Positions 1 to 8,213 of a stretch of DNA of 13,166 bases are shown here, piece after piece. The notes beneath the pieces were generated by a model. It saw nothing but the letters and a program-made list of their open reading frames with translations, had not been told where the DNA came from and did no database searches. Where the stretch lies: assembly GCA_020848315.1 (NCBI GenBank), contig JADLAH010000282.1, positions 1 through 13,166 on the forward strand, in the 5' to 3' direction. The position numbers were made by a program, and so were the translations under genes. Each line of letters opens with the position of its first letter. Position 1 is the stretch's first letter. This stretch comes from Chitinophagales bacterium (lineage in GTDB: Bacteria; Bacteroidota; Bacteroidia; Chitinophagales; JADIYW01).

Positions 1-1
1 C

Positions 2-1573
2 ACGAACCGGCCGGAATGGCATTTTACGGATCTTGCTTGCCTGCAAATCGGCGCCATCGATGTGCCTATTTATCCGACTATCAGCAGCAAAGAATATGAG
101 TTCATCTTTAACCATGCGGAAATAAAGTTTATTTTCCTGTCGGATAAAGTACTGTATCGCAAGATAGAAAGCATTCTGCCGAACGTACCCAGCGTGCAGG
201 GCGTATTTTGTTTTGATGAAAACGACTATGTCACCCACTGGAAAACACTCTTGTCGGACAATACGGAAAGAGATGTGGAAATCAATGCCATCAAAAACAG
301 CATTCAGCCGGATGATCTGGCCACTATCATTTATACATCGGGAACAACCGGCACACCCAAAGGCGTGATGCTATCCCACCACAATATTGTTTCGAATGTC
401 AAAGATTGTCTGCTGGCAGTACCGGTCGGACAGGCAGATATCATTCTGAGTTTTCTGCCACTGAGCCACGTCTTTGAGCGCACGCTCAACTATACCTATT
501 TTGCAGGTGGCGCTTCGGTTTATTTCGCGGACGGCCTGGAAAGCATTTCCGACCATCTGCAGGATATCAGGCCGCACTATTTTGCCACTGTACCGCGACT
601 GCTGGAGCGGGTATATGAAAAACTGATTAAAAAAGGTAAGCAGCTGACGGGTATCAAGAAAGAACTCTTTTTCTGGGCAGTGAAACAGGCTAAAATCAAC
701 CCGTTGGGCAGAGAGCGCACTTTCACCGAACATTCCAACCTGCTTGTTGCGGATAAATTTATTTACAGTAAATGGCGGGAAGCGCTGGGCGGCCGCATCA
801 AGGCCATCATCTGCGGTTCGGCTCCGCTGCAGGAAAGGCTGGCGACCATTTTCACAAATGCCGGCATTCCGATTCTGGAAGGCTATGGACTGACGGAATG
901 CTCACCGGTGGTGAGTGTGGTACCATTCCGCAAACAGGATTTCAGGGCCGGATGTGTAGGAAAAGTACTGCACAGCGTTCAGGTGCAGATTGCCGCTGAC
1001 GGCGAATTGCTGATAAAGGGGCCTAACGTGATGATGGGCTATTATAAAAATCCGGAAGAAACCGCGAAATCCTTCAACAGCGACGGATGGCTGCTGAGCG
1101 GCGACATCGGCGAATTTACGGCAGACGGCTTTCTGAAAATCACAGACAGAAAAAAGGAATTATTCAAAACCTCGGGCGGGAAATATGTCGCTCCATCACC
1201 GATTGAAAACAAACTCAAGGAATCCAACTATATTGAGCAGGTGGCACTGGTCGGCGATAATGAGAAATATATCTCGGCGCTCATCCTACCCAATTTCGAC
1301 AACCTGACCGGTTGGGCGGAACAACGAAAACTCGACGCAACTGATAAAACTATCTTAACACAACTTCCTGAAGTAAAACAACTCTACAAAGATATAATTA
1401 CCAATTTTAATGTTAACTTTGGAAAAGTTGAGCAAATCAAACAATTTGAGTTAATTACGGATGAATGGAACCCTGAAAACGGCCTCCTGACAGCCACTAT
1501 GAAGCTCAAGAGAAAAGCAATTAAGGAAAAATATCAAAACATTATTGACAAATTTTACTCTAAAAATCTGTAA
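2..1573 (+). CDS. Long-chain acyl-CoA synthetase (AMP-forming), 5'-truncated by window edge
   Basis: This enzyme activates long-chain fatty acids to acyl-CoA via an acyl-AMP intermediate, at the cytoplasmic membrane face, feeding phospholipid synthesis or beta-oxidation. The frame is open from base 2. Codons before the GTG at 62 (T-N-R-P-E-W...QIGAI) align with residues 67-86 of the downstream paralogue, so the GTG is internal and about 66 N-terminal residues lie outside the window. Adenylate-forming superfamily motifs, numbered from that GTG, are: P-loop YTSGTTGTPKG at 91-101, GYGLTE near 274-279, a W-L-L-S-G-D motif near 346 (the family usually has TGD), and the hinge and A8 region TDRKKELFKTSGGK near 361-374. 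The C-terminal MKLKRK contains the family's catalytic-lysine region. It is the first gene of a two-gene tandem with a 2-base spacer. COG1022/FAA1-type family assignment is firm; chain-length preference is not visible. Confidence 0.93.
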   Translation, partial: TNRPEWHFTDLACLQIGAIDVPIYPTISSKEYEFIFNHAEIKFIFLSDKVLYRKIESILPNVPSVQGVFCFDENDYVTHWKTLLSDNTERDVEINAIKNSIQPDDLATIIYTSGTTGTPKGVMLSHHNIVSNVKDCLLAVPVGQADIILSFLPLSHVFERTLNYTYFAGGASVYFADGLESISDHLQDIRPHYFATVPRLLERVYEKLIKKGKQLTGIKKELFFWAVKQAKINPLGRERTFTEHSNLLVADKFIYSKWREALGGRIKAIICGSAPLQERLATIFTNAGIPILEGYGLTECSPVVSVVPFRKQDFRAGCVGKVLHSVQVQIAADGELLIKGPNVMMGYYKNPEETAKSFNSDGWLLSGDIGEFTADGFLKITDRKKELFKTSGGKYVAPSPIENKLKESNYIEQVALVGDNEKYISALILPNFDNLTGWAEQRKLDATDKTILTQLPEVKQLYKDIITNFNVNFGKVEQIKQFELITDEWNPENGLLTATMKLKRKAIKEKYQNIIDKFYSKNL

Positions 1574-1575
1574 GT

Positions 1576-3339
1576 ATGCAAGTTAAAAGACTATTTGACG
1601 TATTACATTATCAGCAGCAGACACATCCGCAGGCAGTTGCCATTGCGAGCATCAAAGATGGCAACTGGTGGAAAGTGAGCACGGATGAACTCATTAATTT
1701 CTCCAATAAACTCAGCCTTGGTTTACTGAAACTGGGCATACAGAAAGGTGATAAGGTAGCGGTCGTAACTTCCGCCAACCGTACAGAATGGAATATCTGC
1801 GATCAGGGTATCGGTCAGATTGGCGCTATCAACGTTCCATTATATCCAACCATTTCCGAAGCAGACTATGAATATATCCTGAACCATGCGGAAGCAAAAA
1901 TCTGTATTGTTTCGGACAGCAAATTATACGACAAGGTTAAAAACCTGAAAACAAGAGTAGCCACCCTGCAGGAAGTATATACTTTCGACCAGGTGGAAGG
2001 CGCGAAAAACTACGAGGAAATCATGCAGTTGGGCGAAGGCGGCGATGTGGCACAAATCAAAGCCATCTCAGACACCATCGACCCTAACTCACTGGCTACG
2101 CTGATTTACACATCCGGTACCACCGGCACACCTAAAGGCGTTATGCTTTCTCACCACAACATCGTTTCCAACGTACTGACGGTGAGAGCGGAACTGCCTA
2201 TCACGGCGGGACATACTGCACTGAGCTTCCTGCCTTTGTGCCATATCTTTGAGCGCATGGTAATTTACACTTACCTGTATGCGGGTGCAAACATCTATTA
2301 TTCCGACATTGACACATTGAAAGATAAATTGGGCACAGTACGTCCGCACTTCTTCACTACGGTTCCGCGTCTGCTCGAGAAAGTATACGAAGGTATCGTG
2401 AACAAAGGGCTTGCGCTCACAGGCATTAAGAAGAAACTCTTCTTCTGGGCACTGGAAATGGCGGACAAATACGATTACGACCAGAAACCAAGTTTCCTCT
2501 TCAAGATTGCAGACAAACTGATTTTCTCCAAATGGAGAGAAGGTCTGGGTGGCAGAATCATGGGTATCGTAACAGGTTCAGCGGCATGTCCGTTGAAAAT
2601 GGCGCGCGTATTCTCTGCTGCCGGCATTCCAATCCGTGAAGGATACGGCCTGACGGAAACATCGCCGGTACTCACCTTTAACCGCTTTGTAGAAGGCGGC
2701 GCGATGCTAGGCACCGTAGGTATGCCCATCAAAGATGTCGAAATCAAAATTGCGGAAGATGGCGAGATTCTGGCAAAAGGCCCAAATATTATGATGGGTT
2801 ACTACAAAGAACCGGAAAAAACCAGAGAAGTATTAACGGAAGACGGTTGGTTCAGCACCGGTGACGTGGGTACCTTTGTAACGAACAATGCAGGCAATAA
2901 ATTCCTGAAAATCACAGACCGCAAGAAAGAATTACTGAAAACATCCGGCGGCAAATATGTGGCACCGGCTCCGATTGAAAGCAAGTTCAGAGAAAATTTC
3001 TTCATTGAACAAATCATGGTGATTGGCGAAAGCAAAAAATTCGTATCAGCGCTGATTGTTCCGGCCTATCCGGTACTGGAGCAATTTGCCAACGAAAACG
3101 GCATTGCATTCACTTATCGCAACGACCTGATTGCTCATCCGAAAGTGCTGGCCAAATACCAAAGCATTGTGGATGAACTGAATCCTAACTTCAGCCATAT
3201 CGAGCAAATCAAGAAGTTCAAATTGCTGACTAACGAGTGGACACCGGAAAGCGGCGAATTGACCCCAACCATGAAACTGAAACGCAAAGTCATCAACGAG
3301 CGTTATACAAAAGAAATTGAATCAATTTATAACGATTGA
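1576..3339 (+). CDS. Long-chain acyl-CoA synthetase (AMP-forming), tandem paralogue
   Basis: Complete 587-residue acyl-CoA ligase, a normal length for the COG1022/FAA1 type. It has the same reaction as its upstream neighbour: fatty acid + ATP + CoA to acyl-CoA. Motifs are YTSGTTGTPKG at 178-188, GYGLTE at 356-361, the canonical W-F-S-T-G-D at 425-430, the TDRKKELLKTSGGK hinge region soon after, and a C-terminal MKLKRK lysine motif. The ATG at 1576 is 2 bases after the preceding stop and the protein aligns with the family N-terminus, so this start is secure; there is no convincing Shine-Dalgarno. It resembles the upstream protein along its whole length, with blocks of identity around every motif, but the DNA has diverged at synonymous sites, so the duplication is old. 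It is probably co-transcribed with the upstream gene, and a terminator follows 31 bases after its stop. Confidence 0.95.
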   Translation: MQVKRLFDVLHYQQQTHPQAVAIASIKDGNWWKVSTDELINFSNKLSLGLLKLGIQKGDKVAVVTSANRTEWNICDQGIGQIGAINVPLYPTISEADYEYILNHAEAKICIVSDSKLYDKVKNLKTRVATLQEVYTFDQVEGAKNYEEIMQLGEGGDVAQIKAISDTIDPNSLATLIYTSGTTGTPKGVMLSHHNIVSNVLTVRAELPITAGHTALSFLPLCHIFERMVIYTYLYAGANIYYSDIDTLKDKLGTVRPHFFTTVPRLLEKVYEGIVNKGLALTGIKKKLFFWALEMADKYDYDQKPSFLFKIADKLIFSKWREGLGGRIMGIVTGSAACPLKMARVFSAAGIPIREGYGLTETSPVLTFNRFVEGGAMLGTVGMPIKDVEIKIAEDGEILAKGPNIMMGYYKEPEKTREVLTEDGWFSTGDVGTFVTNNAGNKFLKITDRKKELLKTSGGKYVAPAPIESKFRENFFIEQIMVIGESKKFVSALIVPAYPVLEQFANENGIAFTYRNDLIAHPKVLAKYQSIVDELNPNFSHIEQIKKFKLLTNEWTPESGELTPTMKLKRKVINERYTKEIESIYND

Positions 3340-3370
3340 TTTCATTAAGATAAGAAAATAAACTATTTTT

Positions 3371-3402
3371 AACGAGCCATTAATTGGCTCGTTTTTTGTT
3401 TT
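3371..3402 (+). terminator. Intrinsic terminator of the acyl-CoA synthetase operon
   Basis: A perfect 9-bp stem (AACGAGCCA at 3371-3379, TGGCTCGTT at 3385-3393) with a 5-base TTAAT loop runs directly into a T-rich tract (TTTTTTGTTTT). It lies between the stop at 3339 and the next start at 3415, so it separates the synthetase pair from the nuclease gene. A short run of A/T before the stem may give weak activity in the opposite direction. Confidence 0.92.
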
Positions 3403-3414
3403 GCATAAAAGACC

Positions 3415-4614
3415 ATGAAAGCAACCCGCGTACTAATCCTGTTATTTTTGCTTTGGAACTGGCTTCCGAATGTATCCGCGCAAACCGGAGATTCCATTTC
3501 CTATCAGCAGTATAACGACTTGCTGCGTATTATTGAAAACGGAAAACTACGCCGCATCCAGAAACTGATTGACTCTGTGGGAATCGCTGCTCCCGTTCAG
3601 GGCGAGGTGATGCTGAAACACAGCGCTATCACCGTCAGCTACAACCCACAGCACCGACAGGCCAACTATGTGGTGCATATACTGCCCAAAGATATCCTGT
3701 TCGGCAATTTCACACGCAGCAACGACTTCCGACCCGATCCGCTGCTGAAAATACCTGCTGCCGACTCCGCTGATTACTGGATGAGTGGTTACGACAGAGG
3801 GCACCTCGCGCCTTCCGCCGATTTTAAGTGGAGCAAAAAAGCCCTCAGCGAATCCTATCTGTACAGCAATATTTCTCCGCAGCATCCTGCATTCAACCAG
3901 GGCGCCTGGAGCAAGCTGGAAATGCTGACGCGTGAATGGGCGATACAGAATCAGGAAATCATCATCATCACCGGTCCGGTGCTGCATGACAGCCTTCCCA
4001 AAATACCGCAGGGCTCGAAGCAATTATCTGTTCCTGCTCAGTTTTTCAAGATTGCGCTCGACTATTATCCGCCGGACTATAAAGCGATTGCCTTTCTGTA
4101 TCCGAATGCCCCCGTACCACTGCGCTTACCGCAGCATGTTGTCAGCATTGACAGCATTGAACAACTGACCGGTATCGACTTTTTCCCGCAACTGGAAGAC
4201 AGTCTCGAGCAAGCATTGGAACAGCAACATGCGCTGCAAGACTGGGAGCCTGACTATAAAGAAGAAATTTCCGATGAGGAATTGAAGGCGAAATCTTTCG
4301 GGAAAGGTAAAATCAATTCCTTTCAGGCTAAAGATTACATCGAGAAAGAAGCCTGTGTATGCGGCAAAGTGGTCAGCACAAAATACCATCAGAATGGCAG
4401 CAGCAACCCCACTTATATCAATCTCGACAAGAGATTTCCCGATCAGGTATTCACGCTGATTATCTACGGCAGTGCCCGCAAAAATTTCTCTTACGAACCC
4501 GAGACTTATCTGGTCGGAAAAACCGTTTGTGTAAAAGGGAAAGTCGGACAATTCAAAGGCACTCCGCAAATTATCGCCAACAGAGAAAAGGATGTAGAAA
4601 TTCTCAAAGATTAG
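3415..4614 (+). CDS. Secreted DNA/RNA non-specific endonuclease (EndoG/NucA family) with C-terminal OB-fold-like domain
   Basis: A 399-residue exported nuclease expected to cut DNA and RNA without sequence preference outside the cytoplasm. Residues 1-22 form a signal peptide (K-R positives, LILLFLLW core, cleavage near A22-Q23). The beta-beta-alpha-metal nuclease domain spans about 60-260. DRGH at 127-130 gives the catalytic base H130, and S-P-Q...F-N-Q-G-A-W-S-K-L-E supplies N161 and E169. The H-N-E spacing (31 and 8 residues) matches the Serratia nuclease arrangement (H89, N119, E127). An acidic, Q-rich linker (about 258-292) leads to a C-terminal domain (about 300-399) with alternating beta patterns (CVCGKVVS, TLIIYG, VCVKGKVG, PQIIA) that I read as an OB fold, a likely nucleic-acid-binding module. 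The ATG at 3415 sits just after the upstream terminator. I see no inhibitor gene beside it, consistent with export being the protection. Nuclease assignment is firm; the OB-fold call is by pattern. Confidence 0.92.
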   Translation: MKATRVLILLFLLWNWLPNVSAQTGDSISYQQYNDLLRIIENGKLRRIQKLIDSVGIAAPVQGEVMLKHSAITVSYNPQHRQANYVVHILPKDILFGNFTRSNDFRPDPLLKIPAADSADYWMSGYDRGHLAPSADFKWSKKALSESYLYSNISPQHPAFNQGAWSKLEMLTREWAIQNQEIIIITGPVLHDSLPKIPQGSKQLSVPAQFFKIALDYYPPDYKAIAFLYPNAPVPLRLPQHVVSIDSIEQLTGIDFFPQLEDSLEQALEQQHALQDWEPDYKEEISDEELKAKSFGKGKINSFQAKDYIEKEACVCGKVVSTKYHQNGSSNPTYINLDKRFPDQVFTLIIYGSARKNFSYEPETYLVGKTVCVKGKVGQFKGTPQIIANREKDVEILKD

Positions 4615-4657
4615 CTACTTTTATCCTGCAACAGATTTCTGACTGTTGCTCTTTACA

Positions 4658-6085
4658 ATGAAAACACACCTTTCTTCCATTATTTTATTGCTGATTGCGC
4701 TCGTCTGCATTAGTTTTCTGTATAACTATCCGGATATCTGGACGCTGCCTGCGCAGGGCGCACATGTATGGCGGCAATCCGACTGCGTGGCAATGACCCT
4801 GAACTACCATCAGTTCGATCTGCCCTTTCTGGAGCCGGCCTGTTATAATCTGCAATCGGATGGTGGCCGTGTAGCCGGTGAGTTTCCGGTCTTTTATTTC
4901 ATCGCGGCGCAATTTGATAAACCTTTGATGGCACTGCGAGTCATGCATACATTGCTGCTATTCGGCGGGATCATTGCCGTATATTTTATCGCCTTTCATT
5001 TTCTGCAAAGAAGACTCTTGTCGCTGTTCTGCAGTATCATCGTATTCACTTCGCCTCTATTGGTTTTTTACGGCAATAATTTCCTGACGGATGTACCCGC
5101 ACTCTCCGCCGTGTGGATAGGCTGGGCGTTGTTTCTGCCGGGCATACAACGGGAAAAGCCGTTGCTGGTATTCAGCGCGCTGCTCTTTTTTACATTGGGT
5201 GCTTTGCTGAAGGCAAGTCAGACGCTTCAATTGGTCATCCTCGCAGCGCTCCTGCTGCATATCGGCACTCAGCGCGCACGGGCAGCACTGGTGCTGATGA
5301 CGGGCGGCTTCCTGCTAGTGGGCAGTTGGTATATCTTTGCCAGAGAATACAATCAGACGCATCACGACAGCTACTATTTCCTGAGTGTGGCTCCTATCTG
5401 GAAATTATCCTTGTACGAAATGGGACTCGGCATCTGGCGGATGGTCATTTCTTTCAGCAAGAATTATTTCTGGCGACCAACTTCGATTGTGTTGCTGCTT
5501 TCCTGTTTTTATCTGATTCGCAACTGGAAAAACCTGGATAGCAGACTACGAACGCTCATTACCGGAAGCATAGTGGTGACCCTATTTTACATTCTGGCAT
5601 TCTATCAGAAAATTATCGGGCACGAATATTACACCGTATTTTTCTTTACGGCCATCTTATTTATAATGATTGGCATTATCAAAGTGTACAACCGGTTTCA
5701 TGCAGAGAATGTATTTACACACGCGTTTATGTTTCTTTTCATTCTGGCGAATGTATTTTACTGCCGTTCCTATACTGCCGAGAAACTGCAATCCACGCGC
5801 ATTCATCCGGTGCTCGCCGACAAAGGCATGCAGGATTTTATGGTTCGACATGGCGCGACCTCGGACAAGCACATCCTCAGCATACCGGATGCATCTCCCA
5901 ATATCACCTTATCTCAGTTGCAACGGAAAGGATACACCAACTTCAATTTCGTGGATAGTTTACTGCAACAGCAGCAGATTGACTTTATCGTTTGCAGCGA
6001 TACAACAGCAATCGCGCAATGGCAACCTTATCTGAAGGAATACAAAGGAAATTACAACGGTATCTATCTGTACCGCACCAAATAA
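4658..6085 (+). CDS. Multi-pass membrane glycosyltransferase, GT-C fold (GT39/ArnT-like)
   Basis: A 475-residue integral membrane protein with about ten hydrophobic segments and a soluble tail from about residue 385. It resembles GT39/ArnT/PMT-type enzymes, which move a sugar from a polyprenyl-phosphate carrier to a protein, lipid or glycan on the outer face of the inner membrane. Seen directly: an N-terminal helix (5-22); a first external loop with H-V-W-R-Q-S-D at 36-42, D42 being the likely catalytic acid of the GT-C family; E-F-P near 75-77; N-N-F-L-T-D-V-P-A with second acidic D145; and an L-L-K-A-S segment near 183-187. I chose the ATG at 4658; the frame could extend to a TTG at 4646, but only the ATG gives a normal membrane-anchor N-terminus. 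It lies 43 bases after the nuclease gene with no terminator between, so it may be co-transcribed. Donor and acceptor cannot be read from the sequence. Confidence 0.85.
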   Translation: MKTHLSSIILLLIALVCISFLYNYPDIWTLPAQGAHVWRQSDCVAMTLNYHQFDLPFLEPACYNLQSDGGRVAGEFPVFYFIAAQFDKPLMALRVMHTLLLFGGIIAVYFIAFHFLQRRLLSLFCSIIVFTSPLLVFYGNNFLTDVPALSAVWIGWALFLPGIQREKPLLVFSALLFFTLGALLKASQTLQLVILAALLLHIGTQRARAALVLMTGGFLLVGSWYIFAREYNQTHHDSYYFLSVAPIWKLSLYEMGLGIWRMVISFSKNYFWRPTSIVLLLSCFYLIRNWKNLDSRLRTLITGSIVVTLFYILAFYQKIIGHEYYTVFFFTAILFIMIGIIKVYNRFHAENVFTHAFMFLFILANVFYCRSYTAEKLQSTRIHPVLADKGMQDFMVRHGATSDKHILSIPDASPNITLSQLQRKGYTNFNFVDSLLQQQQIDFIVCSDTTAIAQWQPYLKEYKGNYNGIYLYRTK

Positions 6086-6100
6086 GATGTTGTGAATGGA

Positions 6101-6769
6101 TTATTTTGGCAATTCACCAATGATGGTGATGCCTCCTTTTACTTTCTGTCCGAGCTGCACATTGATTTTGGTATCTAATGGGAGGAACATATCTACACGT
6201 GATCCGAACTTAATGAAACCAAAGTCAGCACCCTGCTCGATAGTATCACCTTCATTCAGGTAATAGACGATACGGCGGGCTACCTTTCCGGCAATCTGAC
6301 GCACCAGCACATCCACACTACCATTGTCAATGACCAGAGAAGTTCGCTCATTCTCTGTAGATGACTTCGGATGCCATGCCACCAGATATTTTCCGTCGTG
6401 GTATTTGGAATATTTTACTTCCCCTGCGATAGGCGCGCGATTTACATGTACGTTTGCCGGACTCATAAATACAGAAACCTGTAAGCGTTTGTCTTCAAAA
6501 TATTCCGGTTCATAGACTTCTTCTATTACCACCACTTTTCCGTCAGCCGGGCAGATGATTTTGTCATCATCCGTGATGATATTGCGCTTTGGGTTTCTAA
6601 AGAAATAGGTAACAAAGGCAAAAATGGAAAAAGTAACGGCAAAAATGAACCAGCTTACGGTTTTGCCTGCATTAAAAATAAAATTAGTGATCAGGTTAAT
6701 CGCTAAGACGGCGAGAAATGTTCCTAAAACAATTTTCCAACCTTCTTTATGAATATAATGACGCTTCAT
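6101..6769 (-). CDS. psd: Phosphatidylserine decarboxylase, short (archaeal-type) form
   Basis: Converts phosphatidylserine to phosphatidylethanolamine, the main zwitterionic phospholipid of many Bacteroidota, at the inner membrane. The 222-residue proenzyme has two N-terminal hydrophobic helices (about 13-32 and 38-57), then the decarboxylase core. P-A-D-G at 74-77 supplies the Asp (D76), N-V-H-V-N-R-A-P supplies H108, and F-G-S-R-V-D carries the self-cleavage site between G189 and S190, S190 becoming the pyruvoyl group. Length and the FGS rather than LGST motif fit the short subclass found in archaea and many Bacteroidota, so nothing is truncated. ATG 6769 precedes two lysine/arginine-rich positive residues and the first helix. 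It converges with the glycosyltransferase gene with 15 bases between stops and no hairpin. Its usual partner, phosphatidylserine synthase, is not adjacent here. Confidence 0.96.
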   Translation of the reverse strand: MKRHYIHKEGWKIVLGTFLAVLAINLITNFIFNAGKTVSWFIFAVTFSIFAFVTYFFRNPKRNIITDDDKIICPADGKVVVIEEVYEPEYFEDKRLQVSVFMSPANVHVNRAPIAGEVKYSKYHDGKYLVAWHPKSSTENERTSLVIDNGSVDVLVRQIAGKVARRIVYYLNEGDTIEQGADFGFIKFGSRVDMFLPLDTKINVQLGQKVKGGITIIGELPK

Positions 6770-6834
6770 ACTGTTTATTTTTTTACTTAATCCCTTTTTC
6801 TTCCATTACAAAAGACCGGGAAATAAGTCGGCCT

Positions 6835-6866
6835 CAAAAATAAGCATAATAAGTGGTAAACACCAA
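6835..6866 (-). promoter_or_regulatory. Predicted Bacteroidota-type promoter of psd
   Basis: Read on the minus strand, TATTTTTG (6842-6835) matches the Bacteroidota -7 consensus TAnnTTTG. A TTG (6866-6864) lies 21 bases upstream of it, within the usual spacing for the -33 element. The predicted transcript start would leave a leader of roughly 60 bases before the psd ATG at 6769. It is the only site in the window with both boxes at good spacing. Not experimentally supported. Confidence 0.5.
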
Positions 6867-6986
6867 TACAACATTAAAATTACAACCTTCGTTCAATAAT
6901 TTGTTAACTTAAATGATAAATTGAACACGTTTCAGGGATATTTAACACAGAAAATTCACAAACCAGTGAAATTCAAGCTATTAAAC

Positions 6987-8213
6987 CTAAACTGTTTTAC
7001 CCTTTACATCAAAGGCATCCCGAAGTCCGTTTCCTAACAGATTGAAAGCCAACACCATGACCATAATACAAATACCCGGAGCCAAAGCCAGAAATGCTTT
7101 ATCTGGGGTCAGCAAATAAGTTCTGTGGTCGTTGAGCATCGTTCCCCAGCTCGGTGTCGGTGGTTTCACGCCAATGCCCACAAAACTCAAACCGGCCTCA
7201 ATCAGGATGGCGGACGCAAAATCCGCTGCTGCAATCACCATAATCGGGCCGATGATATTCGGCAGGATGTGTTTCAGGATAATCCGCGGGTTTGCGAATC
7301 CCAGTCCGCGCGCCGCCTGCACATATTCCATTTCGCGCACCATCAATACCTGTCCGCGTACAATGCGGGCGACCTCCACCCACATCGACAAGCCGACCGC
7401 AATGAAAATAGCGAGGAAAGAATTGATTTTATCTCCGATGGCGAAACGGATGGCCATTGCCAGCAAGATGGTCGGCACCGCCCAGATCACATTAATCAGC
7501 CACATGATGACATCATCCACCCATCCGCGGAAGAAACCGGCAATGCTACCCAGAAAAATACCGATGGTGAGGGAAATAAGCACCGCCACCAAACCAACCG
7601 ACAGGGAAACCCTCACCCCAAACAACAAGCGGCTCAGGATATCCCGGCCGTAGCCATCCGTACCGAGTCTGTATTTTTTGGTCACCAGATTTTCCGCCGT
7701 AATTTGTTTCTGGAGTGCCGCGATATCCGCCGTTTTTTTATCACCCGAGAACGTCACAAAGGAAAGTTGTTGTCCGATTAGCTGTACTTCCGGCTCTTCA
7801 GCAGACAGTGCATATACCACGTCCGCCAGCGAAAATGTCATTTCCTGCGGCGTACGACCTTCGCCTTTGAAAGCCTGTACCACCATATTTCCCTGTCCAT
7901 CCATCTTGTAACTGTTGATGGGAATCAGTTGATATGGGTTATCCTGCCCGAAGAATACTTTACTCAGGAAAGAAGGACTGCGTTCGTCGCGGTTCTTGCG
8001 AACCAGCAGCATTTGAGTCGTGAATCCAGGATTCACATTCGCGAGTTCCAGTACCTGATCGTCGGCATCCGGTGTTTTATCGGGAGCAATACTCGGCCCG
8101 AGAATGGCCAGCAATACCGCTATAATAATGACAAACAGGCTGACGATAGCCGGTTTGTTCTTTTTCAGTCGTTTCCAGGTTTTTCGTAAAGGGGAATCGT
8201 GCGCACTCGCCAT
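6987..8213 (-). CDS. ABC transporter permease, OppC/DppC family, with large extracytoplasmic insertion
   Basis: An inner-membrane permease of a peptide/nickel-type ABC importer; it would pair with an OppB-type permease, two ATPases and a binding protein. Of 408 residues, the N-terminal part has a basic segment and one helix (about 22-41). A long soluble stretch, about 45-180, follows before the conserved L-G-T-D-G-Y-G-R-D at 183-191. Five further helices then carry the binding-protein-dependent transport domain, with the EAA loop at about 297-319 (E-Y-V-Q-A-A-R-x-L-G) that docks the ATPase. Typical OppC proteins are about 300 residues and have a much shorter loop; the extra 100 or so residues are the oddity. 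No frameshift is seen. No other transporter subunit is encoded in the window, so the complex must be encoded elsewhere. ATG 8213 is well placed. Substrate unknown. Confidence 0.9.
   Translation of the reverse strand: MASAHDSPLRKTWKRLKKNKPAIVSLFVIIIAVLLAILGPSIAPDKTPDADDQVLELANVNPGFTTQMLLVRKNRDERSPSFLSKVFFGQDNPYQLIPINSYKMDGQGNMVVQAFKGEGRTPQEMTFSLADVVYALSAEEPEVQLIGQQLSFVTFSGDKKTADIAALQKQITAENLVTKKYRLGTDGYGRDILSRLLFGVRVSLSVGLVAVLISLTIGIFLGSIAGFFRGWVDDVIMWLINVIWAVPTILLAMAIRFAIGDKINSFLAIFIAVGLSMWVEVARIVRGQVLMVREMEYVQAARGLGFANPRIILKHILPNIIGPIMVIAAADFASAILIEAGLSFVGIGVKPPTPSWGTMLNDHRTYLLTPDKAFLALAPGICIMVMVLAFNLLGNGLRDAFDVKGKTV

Noticed and set aside
62..64. GTG 62 as the true start of the first acyl-CoA synthetase
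   Set aside because: The same frame continues upstream to base 2 and matches residues 67-86 of the tandem paralogue, so the gene starts outside the window.
1..3339. Tandem acyl-CoA synthetases as a recent duplication or assembly artefact
   Set aside because: The proteins are alike but the DNA differs at many synonymous and non-synonymous sites, even across the conserved P-loop region, so this is an old duplication.
6955..6970. Possible terminator for the permease transcript (TTCAC/GTGAA hairpin followed by TTTT on the minus strand)
   Set aside because: Only a 5-bp AT-rich stem with a four-base T run; too weak to call as an intrinsic terminator.
7125..7781. A 218-codon plus-strand open frame antisense to the ABC permease
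   Set aside because: Its translation is rich in H, Q, N, R and D with no domain or hydrophobic pattern, and it lies wholly inside a convincing minus-strand permease; it is a codon shadow.
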